A stretch of DNA of 12,032 nucleotides, taken from contig JAEWUH010000196.1 of NCBI GenBank assembly GCA_023397245.1, positions 1 through 12,032 of the forward strand. The letters are read 5' to 3'. Position numbers and translations under genes: made by a program. Origin of the DNA: Bacillota bacterium. Lineage in GTDB: Bacteria > Bacillota > Clostridia > Oscillospirales > Acutalibacteraceae. The first letter of the stretch is position 1, and each line of letters begins with the position of its first letter. Below are positions 11,499-12,032 of this stretch, piece after piece. A model generated the notes under the pieces. It was not told the DNA's origin. It searched no databases and was given only the letters and a program-made list of their open reading frames with translations.

Positions 11499-12032
11499 AT
11501 GAAGTATTATGTTGCGGACGCGTTTGCAGAGGAGCTTTTTAAAGGCAACCCCGCGGGGATTTGTCTGCTTGATCAATGGATAGGCGATAATACGATGCAG
11601 AGCATTGCGGCGGAAAACAATCTGGCGGAGACCGCTTTTCTGGTCAAAAACGGCGAGGACTACGAGCTGCGCTGGTTCACCCCGGAGTGCCAAATAGACC
11701 TTTGCGGCCACGCGACTTTAGGGAGTGCCTTCGGTTTGATGAACACCTCAGAAAAAGGCAAAGACAAAATTGTGTTTCATTCCAAGAGCGGCGCCCTTAC
11801 GGTGAAACGGAATAAAGATCAATACATCCTGGATTTTCCGTCCAGAAAACCGGTTCCGGTGGAAATTCCGGAGAATCTGGCGGCGGCGCTCGGCGCGGAG
11901 ATTCTGGGTACCTACCGTTCACGCGATTTACTGGTGCTGCTGAAGGACGAAGAAACGGTGAAGCGTCTGGCGCCGGATTTTGAGCGGCTGAAAGCGTTTG
12001 AAAGCTATTTCGGTATCGTCGCAACCGCACAG
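11499..12032 (+). CDS. PhzF-family isomerase, N-terminal part (cut by window edge)
   Basis: The first 178 residues of a PhzF/YddE-type protein, a diaminopimelate-epimerase-like fold. The family includes the phenazine biosynthesis isomerase PhzF, but most members in clostridia have no known substrate. Visible signatures are DAFAEELFKGNPAGICLL (7-24), NLAETAFL with the conserved Glu44 that acts in acid/base catalysis in PhzF, and LRWFTPECQIDLCGHATLG (57-75) containing the family GHATLG block. Full-length proteins have about 260-300 residues, so the second half lies beyond the window. AAGGA (11488-11492) stands 6 nt before the ATG. It has its own promoter. No other phenazine genes are visible, so a role in phenazine production should not be assumed. 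Confidence 0.92.
   Translation, partial: MKYYVADAFAEELFKGNPAGICLLDQWIGDNTMQSIAAENNLAETAFLVKNGEDYELRWFTPECQIDLCGHATLGSAFGLMNTSEKGKDKIVFHSKSGALTVKRNKDQYILDFPSRKPVPVEIPENLAAALGAEILGTYRSRDLLVLLKDEETVKRLAPDFERLKAFESYFGIVATAQ

Noticed and set aside
11499..12032. Phenazine biosynthesis cluster
   Set aside because: Only a PhzF-family gene is visible. The family is widespread with unknown substrates, and no other phenazine gene is nearby.

Overview
This window looks like chromosomal housekeeping DNA from an anaerobic, probably spore-forming member of the Clostridia, most likely the Oscillospiraceae/Ruminococcaceae group. The grounds are the glmU-prs-pth order typical of Firmicutes, strong AGGAGG ribosome binding sites, a clostridial-type pyruvate phosphate dikinase, a rubrerythrin, and two small proteins with sporulation-like promoters. 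GC content appears moderate by eye (not counted). No mobile element, CRISPR array or rRNA was seen.

Left part (1-2600, minus strand): a three-gene unit read leftwards, glmU, prs and pth. It is preceded by a housekeeping promoter and a structured leader of about 170 nt. GlmU is short: the nucleotidyltransferase domain is complete, but the acetyltransferase domain stops after a few beta-helix coils, and prs begins less than 30 nt later. Pth runs off the left edge.

Centre (2600-7910, plus strand): ppdK, with an extended -10 promoter, a strong ribosome binding site and a strong terminator; a four-helix membrane protein of unknown function; tRNA-Arg(CCT) behind a perfect consensus promoter; and a CPBP intramembrane protease gene directly abutting tadA, the tRNA adenosine deaminase, which ends in a terminator.

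Right part (7910-12032): a small ACT-domain protein; an AT-rich gap with overlapping promoters on both strands and a candidate minus-strand small RNA of about 80 nt; an overlapping pair of conserved proteins of unknown function (recalled as resembling DUF6323 and DUF6179); and a convergent rubrerythrin whose terminator lies inside the neighbouring gene. Next come two divergently transcribed, related, cysteine-rich small proteins, each behind a sequence that fits the sigma-K pattern AC-N16-CATATTAT. The 5' part of a PhzF-family isomerase gene ends the window.

The most promising undescribed item is the divergent Cys-rich paralogue pair with matching sporulation-type promoters. The candidate small RNA, the truncated GlmU and the DUF6323/DUF6179-like pair follow. 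All family names come from motif recognition by eye; no search was run.
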